Assembly (NCBI GenBank): GCA_016930155.1
Contig: JAFGHL010000059.1
Span: forward strand, 1 to 58,957
DNA: 58,957 nucleotides
Reading direction: 5' to 3'
DNA from: Dehalococcoidia bacterium
Lineage (GTDB): Bacteria > Chloroflexota > Dehalococcoidia > GIF9 > UBA5629
Positions 44,792-54,147 of this stretch are shown here, one piece after another. Below the pieces are notes generated by a model. It was not told the origin of the DNA and ran no database searches. It worked only from the letters and a program-made list of their open reading frames with translations. A program made the position numbers and the translations under genes. Position 1 is the stretch's first letter. Each line of letters begins with the position of its first letter.

Positions 44792-44820
44792 TTGAATAAT
44801 ATTACTCGCACCTGTATAGT
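44792..44820 (+). promoter_or_regulatory. Promoter of the restriction-modification operon
   Basis: -35 TTGAAT (44792-44797), 17-bp spacer, -10 TATAGT (44815-44820). The start would be near 44827, just before AAGGAG (44828-44833). Confidence 0.6.
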
Positions 44821-44844
44821 CTTTATTAAGGAGTACATTTTTTT

Positions 44845-44889
44845 ATGACACCTTGTATTATTAGAACATTTATTCTATTATATGAATAA
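44845..44889 (+). CDS. Putative 14-residue leader peptide overlapping the methyltransferase start
   Basis: ATG at 44845 lies 11 bases after AAGGAG and opens a 14-codon frame (MTPCIIRTFILLYE) whose stop TAA (44887-44889) falls just inside the methyltransferase gene that starts at 44882. The methyltransferase ATG itself has no ribosome site, so its translation may depend on this leader. Confidence 0.45.
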   Translation: MTPCIIRTFILLYE

Positions 44890-45781
44890 GAAAGCTTCTA
44901 AATCACGCAGGGGTCATGCTGTGGATATATCAACGAAAATCATTTTGGGTGATTGTCGGTATAAGCTTGCTGATCTGAGTGATAATACTGTTGATCTTAT
45001 CTTTACCTCGCCTCCCTATGCAGATCAGAGAAAAAATACGTACGGTGGCATTCATCCAAATAAATATGTACAATGGTTTTTACCCACCTCTCAAGAGCTT
45101 CTGCGTGTTCTAAAACCGTCAGGTACTTTTATCCTGAACATCAAAGAAAGGGTGATGAATGGTGAGCGGCATACGTACGTAATGGAGCTTATATTAGAGA
45201 TGCGGAGGCAAGGCTGGCTCTGGACTGAAGAATTTATCTGGCACAAAAAGAATTGCTATCCCGGCAAATGGCCTAATAGATTTAGGGATTCCTGGGAACG
45301 GTTACTCCAATTTAATAAAACAAAGAAATTTAACATGTACCAAGATGCTGTTATGGTACCGGTAGGAGATTGGGCTAAGACAAGATTAAGAAAACTGAGT
45401 ACTACCGACAAAAATAGGGACGAATCCAAAGTGGGAAGCGGTTTTGGAAAGAATATCTCAAATTGGATTGATAGAGATAAAGCGTATCCTACAAATGTAC
45501 TATACCTTGCCACCGAATGCGGCAATAAAAATCATAGCGCCGTTTTTCCTGAATCTCTACCTGAGTGGTTCATCAAGTTATTCACGGCGGAAGGCGATTT
45601 AGTTCTCGACCCTTTTGCGGGCTCAGGTAGTGCGTTAAAAGCTGCATGTAAGCTTAGGCGAAATTCGATGGGTATTGAAATCCAGAAGGATTACTATAAC
45701 CAGATGGTTGCTACCATAGGGCAAGAGAAAAAGCACTATCTATGTGAAAAGAAGGGCTTCTATGAAATCAATTCCGATTAG
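44882..45781 (+). CDS. Type II site-specific DNA methyltransferase
   Basis: 299 residues. TSPPY (about residues 43-47) is the catalytic motif IV and DPFAGSGSALKAA (about 240-252) the SAM-binding motif I, so the order IV then I marks a beta-class amino-methyltransferase (N4-cytosine or N6-adenine). The target-recognition part lies between. AT-rich codons unlike the neighbours, which suggests transfer. It overlaps the nuclease gene by 20 bp. It protects the host sites from the PmeII-like nuclease. Confidence 0.9.
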   Translation: MNKKASKSRRGHAVDISTKIILGDCRYKLADLSDNTVDLIFTSPPYADQRKNTYGGIHPNKYVQWFLPTSQELLRVLKPSGTFILNIKERVMNGERHTYVMELILEMRRQGWLWTEEFIWHKKNCYPGKWPNRFRDSWERLLQFNKTKKFNMYQDAVMVPVGDWAKTRLRKLSTTDKNRDESKVGSGFGKNISNWIDRDKAYPTNVLYLATECGNKNHSAVFPESLPEWFIKLFTAEGDLVLDPFAGSGSALKAACKLRRNSMGIEIQKDYYNQMVATIGQEKKHYLCEKKGFYEINSD

Positions 45782-46493
45782 CATAGTCTCAGATTACGTT
45801 GAAGATAACATCGGTAAATTTCATAGCGCTCGTTTGGCTTCTCTCCAAAAATTGAAGCTGGAACAAATATTGAGGCGGAAAAATCCCTATCTATTTAAGG
45901 CTAAGAATGTTCGTACGTCTGAATCATTAGTTAGAGCTATACTTGATGCTCATTTATCATCCAACGAGGAAACTAAATTCGGCGAATTTTTCGAAAAGCT
46001 TGCTATTTTTGTTAGCGAAACGGCTTTTGATGGTAAAAAGTCCTCAACCGAAGGTATAGATCTTGAATTTCAAAGAAAAGGAAAAAGATACATCGTTTCG
46101 GTCAAGTCTGGACCCAATTGGGGGAACAGCAGTCAGATTAAAAAAATGGTACAAAATTTCAAGACAGCGAAGAGGGTTCTTCGGGCACACAATCCGGATT
46201 CCGAAATAATCGCGGTAAACGGCTGTTGTTATGGAAAAGACTCTAATACGGATAAAGGTGATTACTATAAATATTGCGGCCAAGCATTTTGGGAATTCAT
46301 CTCAGGCAACAGTAATCTTTATCTTGACTTAATTGTTCCGATAGGGCACAAAGCAAAAGAAAAGAACAAAGAATTCATTGATGAGTATTATAGAATTGTT
46401 AACCTCTTTACAGCAGAATTCAGCAATAAGTTTTGTAAGGATGGGAATATCGACTGGGAAGCATTAGTTAAATTCAACTCTTCCGTAAAATGA
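45762..46493 (+). CDS. PmeII-like Type II restriction endonuclease
   Basis: 243 residues from ATG 45762 (AGAAGG six bases upstream); a GTG at 45744 is possible. Conserved blocks KNPYLFKAKNVRTSE, DAHLSSNEETKFGEF and GPNWGNSSQIKKM match the PmeII family as I remember it. EGIDLEF...YIVSVKSG gives a PD-(D/E)xK-like Asp and VSVKSG Lys, so the catalytic core looks intact. Start lies inside the methyltransferase gene, which delays nuclease expression relative to methylase. Recognition site cannot be read. Confidence 0.85.
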   Translation: MKSIPISIVSDYVEDNIGKFHSARLASLQKLKLEQILRRKNPYLFKAKNVRTSESLVRAILDAHLSSNEETKFGEFFEKLAIFVSETAFDGKKSSTEGIDLEFQRKGKRYIVSVKSGPNWGNSSQIKKMVQNFKTAKRVLRAHNPDSEIIAVNGCCYGKDSNTDKGDYYKYCGQAFWEFISGNSNLYLDLIVPIGHKAKEKNKEFIDEYYRIVNLFTAEFSNKFCKDGNIDWEALVKFNSSVK

Positions 46494-46518
46494 TTTGATT
46501 ATTTTTTAGAGATAGAAG

Positions 46519-46546
46519 AAGGGCGGGACTTCGGTCCCGCCCTTTC
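46519..46546. terminator. Terminator with UUCG tetraloop
   Basis: 11-bp stem (46519-46529 with 46534-46544) closed by the extra-stable C(UUCG)G loop, then TTC. It ends the R-M operon and faces the acetyl-CoA synthetase gene. Confidence 0.8.
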
Positions 46547-46564
46547 ACGTCCAGTAAGGCCTGA

Positions 46565-48538
46565 TTAAATCTTACCGATCTTGCCGATGGCTTCCTTGAT
46601 CTCGTCAACCGAGGCTTCTTCCTCGATGGTGGAGAGATCGCCCAGGTCTTTGCCCATCAGCAGCGCCTTGATGACGCGGCGCATGATCTTGCCGCTACGC
46701 GTCTTGGGCAGCATTTTGATGAAGCCGATATCCTTCATGACCACGATGGCGCCCATCTCCTTCCTGACATGGTCGATCAACTCCTTCTTCAGCGCATCGG
46801 TAGGTTCATAACCGGCCCGCAGTACCACGAAGGCGCTGGCTATCTCGCCTCGTAGCTCGTCCGGGACACCCGTGACGGCGGCTTCCACCACTGCCGGGTG
46901 CGATACCAGCGCATTCTCAACCTCGACCGTGCCGATGCGGTGAGCGGCTATCTTGATGACCTCGTCGGCGCGGCCGGCGAACCAGATATAGCCATCCTCA
47001 TCCTTCGAGGCAGCATCGCCGGCATAGTACATGCCCTTGGTGCCGGGCCGGGCCTCCCAGTAGTCGGTCTTGTACCGTTCAGGATCGCCCCACAATGTAG
47101 GAGTAAGACCGGGGAAGGGCTTCTTAATCACCATGATGCCTTTTTCGCCCACACCCATAGAATGGCCGTCCTTTTCATCCACGATGTCCGTAATGACGCC
47201 GGGGGTGGGGAATGTGGCCGAGCCCGGTTTGATGGGCGCCATGCCCAGGCCGTAGGGATTACCGATAATTGCGCCGGAGGTCTCGGTCTGCCACATGTGG
47301 TCGATGACGGGTATGCTGCCCCTGAAGACGTCCTCCTGGAACCATTTCCAGGCAGCGGGGTTGAGCACCTCCCCGGCACATACAACTCTTTTGAGTGACG
47401 TTAAATCGTGCTTGTGCGCCGGCTCCACGCCGAACCTGGCCAGGGCCCTGATGCCCGTGGGAGATGTGAACATGCCGGTCACCCGGTTGCGCTCAATAAT
47501 ATCGAACCACATCTCGTTGTTGGGATAGTCGGGCGTGCCCTCATATAAAATCGAAGTGCAGCCGTGCAGCAATGGTCCGTAGACGTTGTAGCTGTGGCCT
47601 ACGATCCAACCGATATCCGATGTGGAGAACCAGATATCGTTAGCATTCAAATTGTAAATCCATTTGCCCATGGAATACACGTAGACCTGGTAGCCCCCGT
47701 GGCATTGGACGCTGACCTTGGGCTTGGCAGTGGTGCCGGAGGTCGGCAGCAGGAACAGGGTCTCGTTGGCCTCCATCTCGACGTAATCACCACTCTGCCC
47801 CGCGCCCTTGGCTAAAAAGTCCTTCCAGAATATATCGCGCCCCGCGGCCATGGGGATGTTTTTATCATGAGGCTCGTCCAGCACGACTGCATGTTTAAAA
47901 CCAATCTCTTTAGGGAGTCGGGTGATAGCGTCGTCGACCATCTCCTTGAGATCCACGGGCTTGCCGCGGCGCGTGCCGCGCGCTTTACAAATTAGATATT
48001 TGGCGCCGCTGAGCTCTACACGGTCGGCTATAGCCCTGGGGGAGAAGCCCGCGAAGATGACCACATGCACCGCCCCTATTCTGGCGCAGGCCAGCATTGT
48101 TCCCACCGCCTCCACGCCCATGGGCATGTAAACGGCCACGCGGTCTCCCTTCTTTACACCGATTCCCCTTAAGGCGGCGGCATATTTCTTTACAAGGTTC
48201 AGAAGCTGGATATAGGTGACGGTCCTCACCTCGCCGGTGTCGCCGTTCTCATAGATGAGGGCCGCCTTGGCGCCTTTGCCCATCTTGACCTTGAAATCCA
48301 CTGCGCTGTAGCAGATATTGGTCTTGCCGCCCACGTACCATTTGAAGGTGGGGTAATTATGTTCGAAGACCTTGTCCCACATCTTAAACCAGTGAAGGTC
48401 ATGTCTGGCACTCAGCGCCGCCTCTTCCCAAAACCCATCCAGATCTGCCTCGGCCTTCCTGTAAAACTCCTTTACATGCGGGGGCAGCATACTGGCTACT
48501 TTTCGCTCTTCAGCCTGTTCTACTACTTTCTCTGCCAT
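46565..48538 (-). CDS. acsA: Acetate--CoA ligase (acetyl-CoA synthetase)
   Basis: 657 residues, full length. The N-terminal domain has WFKMWDKVFEHNYPTFKWYVGGKTN (in part: FKWYVGGKTN), the AMP-loop is TSGTTAKPK, and WQTETSGAIIGNP and GRADEVIKIAAHRIGT are in place. The C-terminal Lys in KTRSGKIMRR is the catalytic and acetylation-regulated residue. It activates acetate through acetyl-AMP to acetyl-CoA, at the cost of two phosphate bonds. AGGAGG lies 11 bases from the ATG. Single gene. Confidence 0.95.
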   Translation of the reverse strand: MAEKVVEQAEERKVASMLPPHVKEFYRKAEADLDGFWEEAALSARHDLHWFKMWDKVFEHNYPTFKWYVGGKTNICYSAVDFKVKMGKGAKAALIYENGDTGEVRTVTYIQLLNLVKKYAAALRGIGVKKGDRVAVYMPMGVEAVGTMLACARIGAVHVVIFAGFSPRAIADRVELSGAKYLICKARGTRRGKPVDLKEMVDDAITRLPKEIGFKHAVVLDEPHDKNIPMAAGRDIFWKDFLAKGAGQSGDYVEMEANETLFLLPTSGTTAKPKVSVQCHGGYQVYVYSMGKWIYNLNANDIWFSTSDIGWIVGHSYNVYGPLLHGCTSILYEGTPDYPNNEMWFDIIERNRVTGMFTSPTGIRALARFGVEPAHKHDLTSLKRVVCAGEVLNPAAWKWFQEDVFRGSIPVIDHMWQTETSGAIIGNPYGLGMAPIKPGSATFPTPGVITDIVDEKDGHSMGVGEKGIMVIKKPFPGLTPTLWGDPERYKTDYWEARPGTKGMYYAGDAASKDEDGYIWFAGRADEVIKIAAHRIGTVEVENALVSHPAVVEAAVTGVPDELRGEIASAFVVLRAGYEPTDALKKELIDHVRKEMGAIVVMKDIGFIKMLPKTRSGKIMRRVIKALLMGKDLGDLSTIEEEASVDEIKEAIGKIGKI

Positions 48539-48711
48539 TCTGTTGTCAGCCTCCTGTCATTTCTTTTAAGCGCAGTAAAAATTTGCGCAAAGTACACTCC
48601 ATTCTATAGATTGGCAGCCTTCCGCGCAAGTGTGAACACGGCCAGCTACGCCTTGCCTTTTGGACGCGCTTGATGATATATTTCGGTTCTAACAAGTAGA
48701 GGCGGCTGCAA

Positions 48712-49896
48712 TTGACAGGACAGGACAAGAACGCGCCCCGTATTGTCAGCATCGAGCTAACGCCTGTCGTCATTCCCTTCCAGGAGATAGTCCGCGAAGC
48801 TATGAGCAAGGCGGGCGGCCTGGGCATGGCCATCCCCGCGGAGGAAGCCTGGACCGGCATCGACTGCGCCATCTGTAAAATGGTCGATGAGTCGGGCAAC
48901 GTGGGGCTGGGTGAATCTTACGTCTGGTGGCCTGAGACCGGCACATCGCCCAACCAGATCATCGAGGTCATCCGCCAGGCCCTGGCTAAATACGTGCTGG
49001 GCGAGAGCCCCTTCGACGCGGAGAAGATTTGCCAGCGCATGGATAACAACGTAGCGCGCTCCGAGGCAGCCAAGGGCCTGCTGGATATGGCGCTCTACGA
49101 CCTGATGGGCAAGGTCAGGGGCGTTCCGGCCTGCGAGGTGTTGGGCGGGAAAGCAACGGACATCCCGCTGGCAGCTCTGATACCCCTGATGGATCCCGAC
49201 GGCATGGTTTTCCTGTCAAAAATGTTCTTCGATGACGGTTACAGGACTTTGCGTCTGAAGCTGGGGCACGGGATAGCCGAGGATGTCGCCATTCTGCAGG
49301 CAATGAGGAAGGAATTCGGCCAGCAGGTGCGCATCCGGGTGGACTATAACCAGGCCTATTCGCCGCAGGAAGCCGTCACGGCTATTACATCTATCGAGCC
49401 CTTCGATATCGATGTTGCCGAGCAGCCCGTGGCTGCCACTAACTACGTGGGAATGGCTTATGTGCAAAAGCGCGTTAAAACGCCTCTTATGTCCCACGAG
49501 GGCTGCTTCTCGCTGGGCGATATAATCACACTGGCGGAGCTTGGCGCCATACGCGTGGTCGGCATCAATACGGAGCGCCCGGGCGGCATAACGGCTGCGT
49601 TCAGAGCCATGGATTTCGCCACGGAGCACGGGATGAAAATAGTCATCCACAACCAGTCGGCCGGTATATCATCCGCAGCCCTGATTCACCTGGCAGCAGC
49701 CCGCCTGCCGACGCTGGGACACGCCGTCGAGCTCTTTGGTTATGTCATGCTGGAGGACGATCTCATAACATCTCCCATAGATTATAGCGGCGGCATCGCC
49801 AGGGTCCCGGCCGGACCCGGCTGGGGCGTTAAGCTGGATACGGCGGCTCTGGATAAATACGCCACGGGCCCGACGGTCAAGCTCACTCTGCCCTGA
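48712..49896 (+). CDS. Mandelate racemase/muconate lactonizing enzyme family protein, B
   Basis: 394 residues, TTG start after AGAGGCGG. Capping domain and barrel with LRLKLGHG (KxK-like base), Asp in RVDYNQ, Glu in VAEQPV and Glu in SHEGCFS. At the next strand it reads INTERPGG, so the second-base Lys or the Asp of the dyad is replaced; a His in VIHNQSAGIS may act instead. Chemistry is therefore uncertain. First gene of an operon with two transporters and an amidohydrolase. Confidence 0.85.
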   Translation: MTGQDKNAPRIVSIELTPVVIPFQEIVREAMSKAGGLGMAIPAEEAWTGIDCAICKMVDESGNVGLGESYVWWPETGTSPNQIIEVIRQALAKYVLGESPFDAEKICQRMDNNVARSEAAKGLLDMALYDLMGKVRGVPACEVLGGKATDIPLAALIPLMDPDGMVFLSKMFFDDGYRTLRLKLGHGIAEDVAILQAMRKEFGQQVRIRVDYNQAYSPQEAVTAITSIEPFDIDVAEQPVAATNYVGMAYVQKRVKTPLMSHEGCFSLGDIITLAELGAIRVVGINTERPGGITAAFRAMDFATEHGMKIVIHNQSAGISSAALIHLAAARLPTLGHAVELFGYVMLEDDLITSPIDYSGGIARVPAGPGWGVKLDTAALDKYATGPTVKLTLP

Positions 49897-49933
49897 AGAT
49901 AACCGCTGAATAAAATATAAGGAGCGACCGAGC

Positions 49934-51379
49934 ATGGATTCTGTAAGCTGGGTGGATATCGGCATCATCCTGGTTTACCTGGCCGGCATGGTGGCCGTGG
50001 GTGTCTGGACCAGCCGAAAAGTTAAAAATCTAACGGATTACTCTCTGGCGGGCAAATCGCTGGGCTACCTGGTGATGATCGGGACTTTAGTGGGCGCCGC
50101 CGTCGGTGCAGCCTCCACCATGGGAAAAGCAGGTAAAGCTTATGAGTTTGGGATCATATTCGTCACGGCCGGTTTGGGCTATATCGCTGGACTGATCGTC
50201 TTCGGGCTGCTCTCCGGTAAACTGCGCCGGCTGGGCATCTGGACCATCCCGGAGGCGCTTTACAAGAGATACGGGAAGGGCATCAACCAGGCCTGTGGCG
50301 CCGCTATGTTCATAACGGTCATTGCCCTGTTCGGAGGGCAGATCATCGGCATCGGCCTCATATTCACGGCGGTGGGCCAATCGCTGGGACTGACCTATAC
50401 AACGTCGATTATCCTGGCCGGTGTTGTTATGATTCTGTATACCGTTCTGGGCGGCCTCTTCGCCGTCGCCTACACCGACCTGATACAGACTGTGATAATG
50501 GTAGTCAGCATCGGCGTTATCCTGCCGATCTTTGTATTAGCCAGCGATTCCGGCTCGATGCTGGCGGGGGCCTGGCAGTCCGCCGCCTCGGGCACCGGTC
50601 CCGGCATATCCCCTATTTACCTCGTATCCATCTGGATCATAGATTTCTGCTTCTGCCTGGTGGACCCCGGGCTGTGGCAACGAGCCAATGCCGCGAACAG
50701 CGGTAAAGTCATACGGAACTCGATGTTCGTCACGGCCGGCGTTTACCTCTACTGGTCTGTTGTTGTCGTGCTGCTCGGCCTGCTTGGCATCTTCCTGATA
50801 CCGAATATAGTGCAGAACTACGGATCCACCGATGCGGTCATCCCCGTGATGATAGTGAAATACCTGCCTGTGGGGTTGGTCGGGCTTTGCCTGGCCGGCC
50901 TGATGGCGGTGATGATGAGCACAGCCTCAGTGGCGCTGCTGATATCAGGCACCACCGTAGCCAACGACCTGATCAAGGCGGCCCGCCCCAGGACCAGCGA
51001 AACCAGATTACTGCTGTGGGCCAAGCTGGTGATCGTTATAGTCGGGGCGCTGGGCATCGTTTTTGCGATGTTTATGCGCGGCATCTTCGACATACTGCTG
51101 CTGGCCTTTGCCGTATATGTATCGGCGGTCTTCATACCGGCCATGGCGGCCTTCTTCTGGAAAAAGGCCACCCGCCAGGGCGCCATCGTCAGCAGCATCG
51201 TATCAACCATAGTCTGCGTCGCCCTGTACGCAGTCAAACAATTCGTTGAGATACCCTGGCTGGAGCCCATCGTGATCAGCCTGGCGGTAAGCCTGATTCT
51301 AATGTGGGCCGTGAGCAGGGCGACCTATAAACCGGAAAGCGCGACTCCAAAATTAATCTTATCAGGGGGGAACCAATGA
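49934..51379 (+). CDS. Sodium:solute symporter family protein
   Basis: 481 residues, about 13 membrane helices, with the SSS fold start VYLAGMVAVGVWTSRKVKN (in part: GVWTSRKVKNLTDY) and the conserved GAAVGAASTMGKAGKAYEFG region. Takes up a small organic solute, for example an amino acid or carboxylate, with Na+. AAGGAG ribosome site. Its last 4 bases overlap the next permease gene (ATGA). Confidence 0.9.
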   Translation: MDSVSWVDIGIILVYLAGMVAVGVWTSRKVKNLTDYSLAGKSLGYLVMIGTLVGAAVGAASTMGKAGKAYEFGIIFVTAGLGYIAGLIVFGLLSGKLRRLGIWTIPEALYKRYGKGINQACGAAMFITVIALFGGQIIGIGLIFTAVGQSLGLTYTTSIILAGVVMILYTVLGGLFAVAYTDLIQTVIMVVSIGVILPIFVLASDSGSMLAGAWQSAASGTGPGISPIYLVSIWIIDFCFCLVDPGLWQRANAANSGKVIRNSMFVTAGVYLYWSVVVVLLGLLGIFLIPNIVQNYGSTDAVIPVMIVKYLPVGLVGLCLAGLMAVMMSTASVALLISGTTVANDLIKAARPRTSETRLLLWAKLVIVIVGALGIVFAMFMRGIFDILLLAFAVYVSAVFIPAMAAFFWKKATRQGAIVSSIVSTIVCVALYAVKQFVEIPWLEPIVISLAVSLILMWAVSRATYKPESATPKLILSGGNQ

Positions 51380-52542
51380 ACGAGCGCCACAGGCGACTGA
51401 CTCTATTTGAAGCGGCTGCGGTAGTAGCCGGGCTGGGATTCGGCGGCGGAGTCATGGCCGTGCCTTACCTGGCTTCTCTGAACGGGATAATGGACCTGCT
51501 TATAATCGCACTGGCGGCCTATGCTTTCAGTCTGCTGCTGCACCTGATGGTGGTGGAGGTCGTACTGCGGGAAGACAAGCCGCAGCAACTGGTGGAGCTT
51601 TTCGGGAAGTATGTTTTCAAGCAGACCTGGTGGGGAAAAGCCCTTACCTGGATCATCTTCGCCCTGGTGCTGGTTACTTTCTATGCGCTGCTGGCAGGGT
51701 ACATCGTCGGCTGCGCCGAACTTCTGAGCAACCTCTTCCCAGCGCTGCCGCTGTGGGCCGGGGAGGTCATTACCTACATAATAGCCGCCGGCATTGTCCT
51801 GGCCGGGTTAAAAGCGGTAGGAGTAAGCGAGAAATGGTCCATTATCAGCATCGCTATAGTGCTGCTGGTGCTGTCTGTCATATCCTTCGCATATCCCTTC
51901 AATGCGCTGCCCCTGTGGAGCGGCGACGCGGCAAAGATCCTGGCCCTCTACGGCATGGTTATGTTCTGTCTGACCTGCCTCTTCTCGGTGCCGCAGGCGG
52001 CGGAGGGGCTTTCCTGGAATAAGAAACTTGTTCCGGGCGCGGTGGTGCTGGGCATCACTATAAATCTAATTTTCACCCTGGTCATCTCTATCATGGCATC
52101 GCTGGTCTCCAGGCCGGTAACCGAGGTGGCCATCATCGGATGGGGCAACGCGGTGGGCACCTGGGCTTTGATACTGGGATCGGTTTTCGCTTTCCTGGGG
52201 CTGCTGACCAGCTACTGGAGCATAGGCTATGCGCTGGCGATAGTAATCGTCGAGCGTCTGAAATGGGGCTATCGCCTGTCCTGGCTGGTCGCAACCGTCC
52301 CCGGCTTCCTCATGGCAATATTCGGGCTGGCAGGCTTTCTGGAATACATGCGCTATGCGGGAGGAGCCATGGCGGTGCTGATGGCGTTGCTCATACCGCC
52401 GGCGCTGTTGATCAGCCGCAGGGAGAACGCCAATATTATGCCCGCCTTCAGCATGGGTAAATGGGGCAATATCTTTATCTGTGTACTGGTGTTCATCGCC
52501 TATTTGCTGATGGCGGTGGGCTCTCTGATACCTGTTAATTGA
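51376..52542 (+). CDS. Amino acid permease-like membrane protein
   Basis: 388 residues, about 11 membrane helices. N-terminal ALVVAGLG-type start reads AAAVVAGLGFGGGVMAVPYL, which resembles the first helix of aromatic amino acid/APC-type permeases (in part: GLGFGGGVMAVPYL). Its gene overlaps that of the SSS symporter. Two different carriers in one operon may import substrate and export product. Substrate unknown. Confidence 0.75.
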   Translation: MNERHRRLTLFEAAAVVAGLGFGGGVMAVPYLASLNGIMDLLIIALAAYAFSLLLHLMVVEVVLREDKPQQLVELFGKYVFKQTWWGKALTWIIFALVLVTFYALLAGYIVGCAELLSNLFPALPLWAGEVITYIIAAGIVLAGLKAVGVSEKWSIISIAIVLLVLSVISFAYPFNALPLWSGDAAKILALYGMVMFCLTCLFSVPQAAEGLSWNKKLVPGAVVLGITINLIFTLVISIMASLVSRPVTEVAIIGWGNAVGTWALILGSVFAFLGLLTSYWSIGYALAIVIVERLKWGYRLSWLVATVPGFLMAIFGLAGFLEYMRYAGGAMAVLMALLIPPALLISRRENANIMPAFSMGKWGNIFICVLVFIAYLLMAVGSLIPVN

Positions 52543-52554
52543 GGATATTGCCGT

Positions 52555-54138
52555 ATGTCGGATCATGGTCAGCTTTACTACAACGGCACTGTCCGCACCA
52601 TCGACCCGGCCTGTCCTGTCGCCGTGGCAGTCGCTGTGCGGGAAGGTAAAATAGTTGCCGTAGGAACCAAGGGCTCCTGCACAGCGGCACTGGGGAAGGG
52701 GTATGAGCCAATCGATATGCGGGGCGGCGCTCTTTTGCCCGGCTTCATAGACACTCACATGCACCCCGTCCTGCTGATCTTCTTTGCTATGAATTGCGAC
52801 CTGGGCGGCGTGGCTTCCATGGCGGATCTTCAGCAGAACCTGCGCGAGGCCCTGCTGAAGAAGAGCGACGACTCCTGGCTGATCGGCCTGAACTTCGATG
52901 AGCAGAGCCTGCGTGAGAAACGGGCGCCCGACAGGCATGATCTGGACGCAGTCAGCACCGAAAGGCCGCTGGCCGTGATCAAGCATGACGGCCATTCGGT
53001 TTTCACCAATACCCTGGCCATTGAAGCTGCCGGCATAACCGCTTCTACACCGGACCCGGAGGCAGGCTACATAGAACGGGAGGAGGGGGGATTCCCTTCA
53101 GGGATCTTCCGTGAAACCGCTCTGCAATTGGTGATGAACAGCATGCCCATGCCCGAAATGCAGGTCCTGATGGATAGCGCCCGCAGCACTTTCCAAAGGT
53201 TGATCTCCCTTGGCATCACCTCCGCCGGCGTTGTATTGCAGACGAGCGCCGAAGGGCCGGCCGGCTCGGCCGGCGCCTTTGACGTTGCGGCCATGCAGCT
53301 TTTTAGCGAACTCTGCCCGCTCAGCCTGTATTCGCTGCTGATAACACCGGACTTAAACAGCCTGGACGGGCTGAGAAACAGCTCACTTAGTACCGGTCCA
53401 AACCGGCTGGGGGGCATTAAGCTTTTCGCGGACGGCACATTCGGCTCCTCTACTGCTTACATGCAGGAGCCTTTCTCGGACGACCCTGGGAAATGCGGAT
53501 TGCTGATGCACACGCCGGATGAGCTATACAACCATATGGCTGCGGCTCACAATGCGGGCTGGCAGGTGTGCATTCACGCCATCGGGGATGCCGCCAACAG
53601 GCTGTGCGTGGAGCTCTATGCGAAGCTGTTCAGGGAATTCCCCTGCAGCGAACGCCGCCATCGCATCGAGCACGCTTCCATCATGGGTGCGGATGTAATG
53701 CGGGAAATGGCCGGGCTGGGCGTTTTGGTTTCCACACAGCCCATGTTCATACACTCCGAGAAAGGCTGGCTGCCGCGGAGATTGGGAACGGAGCGCTGTA
53801 AAACCGTCTACCCCCTGCGATCGTTCCTAGATGCAGGCATTAAAGTGGGTGGCGCTTCCGATGCGCCGATAGAATCTCAGGACGTGCTGCATGCCATTCA
53901 GTGCTGCGTCACGCGCGAGGGTTTTGAGCCGCAAGAAGGCATCTCGATCGAACAGGCACTGCGCATGTATACGTTGGACGCCGCCTACCTGCAATTCGAA
54001 GAAGATATCAAGGGCAGCATCACGCAGGGCAAGCGAGCCGATCTGGTTATTTTAAGCGACGATCCCTTTAAGGTGCAGCAGGACAGGATAAAGGACATCC
54101 AAGTAGTGAGGACGGTGGTGGGCGGGAAAGTGTTGTAG
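52555..54138 (+). CDS. Amidohydrolase, YtcJ-like (amidohydrolase family 3)
   Basis: 527 residues. DTHMHP gives two metal His ligands, CIHAIGDAANR and HRIEHASI further His, and GGASDAPIE the catalytic Asp. The N-terminal DXX-like beta-sandwich is present. It hydrolyses an amide bond of an unknown compound; with the enolase-superfamily enzyme and carriers it would make a short catabolic pathway. 12 bp after the permease. Confidence 0.9.
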   Translation: MSDHGQLYYNGTVRTIDPACPVAVAVAVREGKIVAVGTKGSCTAALGKGYEPIDMRGGALLPGFIDTHMHPVLLIFFAMNCDLGGVASMADLQQNLREALLKKSDDSWLIGLNFDEQSLREKRAPDRHDLDAVSTERPLAVIKHDGHSVFTNTLAIEAAGITASTPDPEAGYIEREEGGFPSGIFRETALQLVMNSMPMPEMQVLMDSARSTFQRLISLGITSAGVVLQTSAEGPAGSAGAFDVAAMQLFSELCPLSLYSLLITPDLNSLDGLRNSSLSTGPNRLGGIKLFADGTFGSSTAYMQEPFSDDPGKCGLLMHTPDELYNHMAAAHNAGWQVCIHAIGDAANRLCVELYAKLFREFPCSERRHRIEHASIMGADVMREMAGLGVLVSTQPMFIHSEKGWLPRRLGTERCKTVYPLRSFLDAGIKVGGASDAPIESQDVLHAIQCCVTREGFEPQEGISIEQALRMYTLDAAYLQFEEDIKGSITQGKRADLVILSDDPFKVQQDRIKDIQVVRTVVGGKVL

Positions 54139-54147
54139 AATTAGCTC

